From Halosimplex rubrum (lineage in GTDB: Archaea > Halobacteriota > Halobacteria > Halobacteriales > Haloarculaceae): DNA of 64,000 nucleotides. How positions within the stretch are numbered: position 1 is the first letter of the stretch; each line of letters begins with the position of its first letter. The stretch is from contig NZ_CP058910.1 in the NCBI RefSeq assembly GCF_013415885.1, positions 1,302,001-1,366,000 on the forward strand, given 5' to 3'. Shown here in pieces: positions 61,014 to 64,000 of this stretch. The notes beneath the pieces are model-generated. The model saw only the letters and a list, made by a program, of their open reading frames with translations. It was not told the DNA's origin and ran no database searches. Both the position numbers and the translations under genes were made by a program.

Positions 61014-61112
61014 GGGTCGGCCGCCCGAGGGGACATCCGGGACGGAGCGAGCCCCGATCGGATCCGGAGATGCCGAGCCCGGGCTTTTCCCGCCGGGACT
61101 CGAACGGGTCGC

Positions 61113-62429
61113 ATGGAGGACCCGTCCGCGCCGGGGAGCGAGGCGACCGCCGGGGAGGCGAGCGGCCCGGCCGGGACGACAGCGGGGTCCGCCGGGGAAC
61201 CGGCCGCCGGGGAGGCGAGCGGTCCGGCGGTCGTCAGCGGGGAGGGGGACGGGCCGACCGTCGACGTGGGACTGCTCGCGGCGACGGCCTCGCGGGTCGA
61301 CCCCGACCGGCTGGTCGCGTTCGCCGGGCGACTGGCCGCCGACGCCGCCGACGAGCTCGCGGCGGCGACGGGCGTGACCTGGCGGTTCTACGACGAGGAA
61401 CCGGAGCCGCTGGCCGACGGCGACCCGCGCCGGCCCTCGGAGTTCCTCGACGAGGCGGCGCTGCGGATGGTCGAGGGGCCCTACGACCTGGTCGTCGTCG
61501 TCACGGACGCGCCGCTGCTGGCGCGGGACCGCAGTCGGGTGGCGGGGCTGGCCTCGCCGCTGAGCCGCGTCGCGGTCGTCTCGACTCACCGGCTCCGGGT
61601 GTCCGGCCGCGACCGCCCCAGCAGACCGCTCGACGCGCCCGCGGTCAGATACAACGGCGCGGCGGTCCTGCTCCACCAGGTCGGCCACCTGCTCGGCGCC
61701 GCTCACGACCCCGACGGCGGGGTGATGGCGCCCTGCGAGTTCGACCCGGAGCGGCGCTCGGTCCCGTCGTTCGGCGACCGCGCGGCGGGCGACCTGGCGC
61801 GGACGGCGGCGCGGGTCCCGGAGGAGGCGGTCGAGTCGCGGAGCGTCCCGGGGCTGGTCGCCTTCCACGTGACGAGCGCGCTCAGGAACCCCCGGAAGAT
61901 GCTCCGGGCGCTGGCGACGAGTCGGGCGCCGCTGTTGCCGCTGTTCCTGCCGAAACTGTCGACGGCGGCGGTGGCGCCGACGCTCATCCTCGTGTTCAGC
62001 GCCGAGACGTGGGACGTGGGGCTGAACCTCGGAAACGGGACGGCGGCGCTGTTCGCGGTCGTCAGCGTCCTCGCCGCGGCGGTGTACCTCGTCTTCTCGC
62101 TGAACCTCAACGTCCCGCGCGAGCGCCGCGGCGTCGTCACCGAACACGTCGCGCTGCTCAACGTCGCGATCCTGGGGATCCTAATCGCCGGGACGGTCGG
62201 GCTGTTCGCCCTGGTCGCCGGGATCATGCTCGTCATCGCCTACGTCGTCTTCCCGCCGAACCTGATGACCAACTGGCCGAGCCTCGAAGACCCCGTCGTG
62301 ACGGCCGTCGACATCGTTCGCACCGCCGGGTTCATCGCCACCGTCGGCGTCCTCTCGGGCGCGCTCGCCGGCGGCCTCGAAGACCGCACGCTGTTGCGCC
62401 ACCTCGCGCTGTTTCGCCGCCGGCCCTGA
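61113..62429 (+). CDS. Metzincin-like membrane protein lacking the catalytic glutamate
   Basis: 438 residues. A repetitive acidic leader (EATAGEASGPAG repeats, 9-45) precedes an archaemetzincin-like domain. Its motif is HQVGHLLGAAHD (H188, Q189, H192, H198), with a Met-turn-like VMAPCEF after it. Metzincins need E directly after the first H; here the codon is CAG (Q). From about residue 280 there are six membrane helices. It could be a non-catalytic metal-binding or sensing protein. Confidence 0.7.
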   Translation: MEDPSAPGSEATAGEASGPAGTTAGSAGEPAAGEASGPAVVSGEGDGPTVDVGLLAATASRVDPDRLVAFAGRLAADAADELAAATGVTWRFYDEEPEPLADGDPRRPSEFLDEAALRMVEGPYDLVVVVTDAPLLARDRSRVAGLASPLSRVAVVSTHRLRVSGRDRPSRPLDAPAVRYNGAAVLLHQVGHLLGAAHDPDGGVMAPCEFDPERRSVPSFGDRAAGDLARTAARVPEEAVESRSVPGLVAFHVTSALRNPRKMLRALATSRAPLLPLFLPKLSTAAVAPTLILVFSAETWDVGLNLGNGTAALFAVVSVLAAAVYLVFSLNLNVPRERRGVVTEHVALLNVAILGILIAGTVGLFALVAGIMLVIAYVVFPPNLMTNWPSLEDPVVTAVDIVRTAGFIATVGVLSGALAGGLEDRTLLRHLALFRRRP

Positions 62430-62469
62430 GGTCGCCGGCCACGCCCACAGCGCCGGCCACCGTCGGGGT

Positions 62470-63768
62470 TCACTCGCCGGCGTCGACCACCCGGTAGAGC
62501 GCGCCCGACTCCTCGGGGTCGGGGTCCCGGTCGTCGGCCTTCTTCGCGTCGAGGTACACCGGGGAGGCGCGCTCGGTGAAGTAGACGGCGTCGTCGGTGA
62601 CAAGCGGCGCGCACGTGACGTTGCCGACGCCTTCGACGGCCCACACCTCCTCGCCGGTGGCCTTCTCGACCGCGTAGCAGGTGTCGTCGTACGAGCCGAC
62701 GAGCACGTGTTCGCTCGTGACGGTCGGACAGCCGGTTATCCGGCCGCCGGTGTCGAACGACCACCGCTTGCCCCCGTCCTCGAACGCCAGCGCGTAGAGG
62801 TTCGAGTCATGGCTGCCGACGTACACCGTCCCCGTCCCGGCCTCGATCGAGGGGCCGGACATCACCAGCCCGCCCGTCCGGAACGACCACTCCTCGGTGC
62901 CGTCGTCCAGCGCGACCCGGTAGACCGAACCGTCCCACGACCCGAAGACGGCGCTCCCGCCCGCGGTGGCGACCGGGCCCTTGATCGGCCGTCCGGTCGG
63001 GAACTTCCACAGGTACTCCAGGTCGGGGTAGCTCCAGGCGTAGAGGTAACCGTCGTTCGAGCCGACGACGAGCCGACCGGCCCGGCGGTCGACCGCGGCC
63101 GTCGAGTGGGGGTGGTCGGTGACCCGCTGGTCCTCCCAGACCACGTCGCCGGTGACGGCGTCGACGGCGAACATCGCGCCGCTGGGGTCGTGGTACTCGA
63201 CGGCGATGTAGACGGTGCCGTCGTGATACCCCGGGCTCGACCCGATGGCGTCGCCGAGTTTCGCCCGCCAGTAGCGCTCGCCCGATTCGAGGTCGAAGGC
63301 GTACAGCGCGCCGTCGTAGGCGCCGACGTAGACGGCGCCGTTGGCGACCGCGGGCGTCCCGTGGATCCCCCGCCCGGTCCGGTCGACCGACGACCGCCAG
63401 ACCTCCTCGCCGGCGGGCGTCACCCGCCGGATCTCGCCGTTGTCGCCGGGGACGACGACGTCCCCGCCCGGGACTTCGACGGGGCTGGCCTTGGCCGCCG
63501 TGTGATCGCCGGTGTTGACCTCTCGGACGGTCCAGTCGACCGCCGGATCCGTCGGGACCGTCGCGTCGGGGTAGACGCCGCGTCGCTGGAGGCCGCCGCG
63601 GAACTGCGCCGCCGCGGCCTCGCTGAGCGGTTCGCCGTCGGTCTCGATCCTGCTGTCGGTCTCCGAGCCGCCGGGCGCCGCCACGCAGCCCGCGAGGCCG
63701 GTCGCGACGCCCCCGGCGGCGGCGCCGACCGTCCCGAGAAACGCCCGTCGTGAGTGGCGCTCGTCCAT
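62470..63768 (-). CDS. PQQ-type beta-propeller lipoprotein
   Basis: 432 residues from ATG 63768. SRRAFLGTVGAAAGGVATGLAGC is a twin-arginine signal with lipobox. From about residue 70 the sequence is a seven- or eight-bladed propeller with repeats such as VYVGAYDGALYAFDLESGERYWR, LVVGSNDGYLYAW, AVFGSWDGSVYRVALDDGTEEW and VYVGSHDSNLYALAFEDGGKRW. Such proteins resemble BamB or PQQ dehydrogenases but have no catalytic site visible, so a scaffold or binding role outside the membrane is likely. Confidence 0.88.
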   Translation of the reverse strand: MDERHSRRAFLGTVGAAAGGVATGLAGCVAAPGGSETDSRIETDGEPLSEAAAAQFRGGLQRRGVYPDATVPTDPAVDWTVREVNTGDHTAAKASPVEVPGGDVVVPGDNGEIRRVTPAGEEVWRSSVDRTGRGIHGTPAVANGAVYVGAYDGALYAFDLESGERYWRAKLGDAIGSSPGYHDGTVYIAVEYHDPSGAMFAVDAVTGDVVWEDQRVTDHPHSTAAVDRRAGRLVVGSNDGYLYAWSYPDLEYLWKFPTGRPIKGPVATAGGSAVFGSWDGSVYRVALDDGTEEWSFRTGGLVMSGPSIEAGTGTVYVGSHDSNLYALAFEDGGKRWSFDTGGRITGCPTVTSEHVLVGSYDDTCYAVEKATGEEVWAVEGVGNVTCAPLVTDDAVYFTERASPVYLDAKKADDRDPDPEESGALYRVVDAGE

Positions 63769-63897
63769 GGCCCGGTAGTCGTCGTCGGGTGGTTTCACTG
63801 TTGCGGGGCGCCGGCGGGTCGCCCCCACCAGGTCCACCTTCCGTCGCCGGTTCCGCTCTCCCCCACAGCTAAGGGCTCGGCGGCCGCGCTCGTGGAC

Positions 63898-64000
63898 ATG
63901 GCGACCGACGACGGGACGCCCTCGGGGGACATCCGCGTGTTGCTCGCCCTCGACTTGCTCCTCTCCTCGCTGTTCAGCGTCGGCGCCGTCTACGCCCTGG
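63898..64000 (+). CDS. Membrane protein, 5' end only
   Basis: From ATG 63898 the frame reads MATDDGTPSGDIRVLLALDL, then LLLSSLFSVGAVYAL to the window edge: a short acidic leader and the start of a membrane helix. Nothing more can be said of its function. Confidence 0.55.
   Translation, partial: MATDDGTPSGDIRVLLALDLLLSSLFSVGAVYAL

Noticed and set aside
59885-62147. 758-codon minus-strand frame antisense to the metzincin-like and NUDIX genes
   Set aside because: Arginine-rich shadow with no motif; the plus-strand genes have membrane helices and NUDIX boxes.
1-64000. CRISPR array
   Set aside because: No set of regularly spaced repeats of 25-40 bases was seen; the only tandem array is the 25-bp unit at 31645 without spacers.

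Overview
The window is from a halophilic archaeon (class Halobacteria). The evidence is the very acidic proteins, high GC, twin-arginine lipoproteins, two transcription factor B genes, an archaeal tRNA-guanine transglycosylase, an archaellin, TATA-type promoters close to start codons and Idr/SirR-type iron boxes. No rRNA and no CRISPR array was seen; there is one tRNA gene.

Bases 1 to about 19,950 look like a decaying integrated conjugative element or plasmid remnant. At the left edge is a minus-strand, stop/start-overlapping set: pilin-like protein, large surface protein, Tat lipoprotein and a polytopic VirB6/TrbL-like membrane protein that runs off the window. Next come two copies of a SWIM zinc-finger gene as a 489-bp direct repeat around an HTH-PIN pair, then another HTH/partner pair, an IS200/IS605-type end scar, a TFB gene overlapping a 49-codon zinc-ribbon gene, and a VirB4/HerA-type ATPase gene cut at both ends. 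A hybrid histidine kinase, a VapBC-like pair, about 1 kb of gene relic, a frameshifted PrimPol-like gene, an AAA ATPase and a channel-like protein follow. The region ends in a type IV pilus ATPase gene truncated before its catalytic half.

Bases 20 to 56 kb are mostly ordinary chromosomal genes of higher GC: PhoX-like phosphatase, a giant M6-type metalloprotease, Dps, exopolysaccharide glycosyltransferases, a second TFB, M20 and M29 peptidases, an orphan AT-richer archaellin, an iron/cobalamin-type ABC importer, 6-phosphogluconate dehydrogenase, a membrane-anchored 2Fe-2S ferredoxin, tRNA-Arg(CCG), and a small cluster with a flavin halogenase-like enzyme, a mini MOSC protein, a YqcI/YcgG (GntA-type) protein and an isochorismatase-like hydrolase. 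A GH3 glucosidase precedes an intact 690-bp IS6-family element.

Bases 57.6 to 64 kb hold a glycosyltransferase 3' remnant beside the IS, archaeosine transglycosylase, two NUDIX hydrolases, a membrane protein with a metzincin-like motif lacking its glutamate, and a PQQ-type beta-propeller lipoprotein.

The clearest link between genes is regulatory. Palindromes of the form TTTAGG-N4-CCTAAA precede the ABC importer (three sites), the polyprenyl-phosphate sugar transferase and a 55-codon gene outside common ORF cut-offs, and a one-mismatch copy lies upstream of the Dps TATA box. This suggests that iron import, iron storage and exopolysaccharide priming are controlled together.
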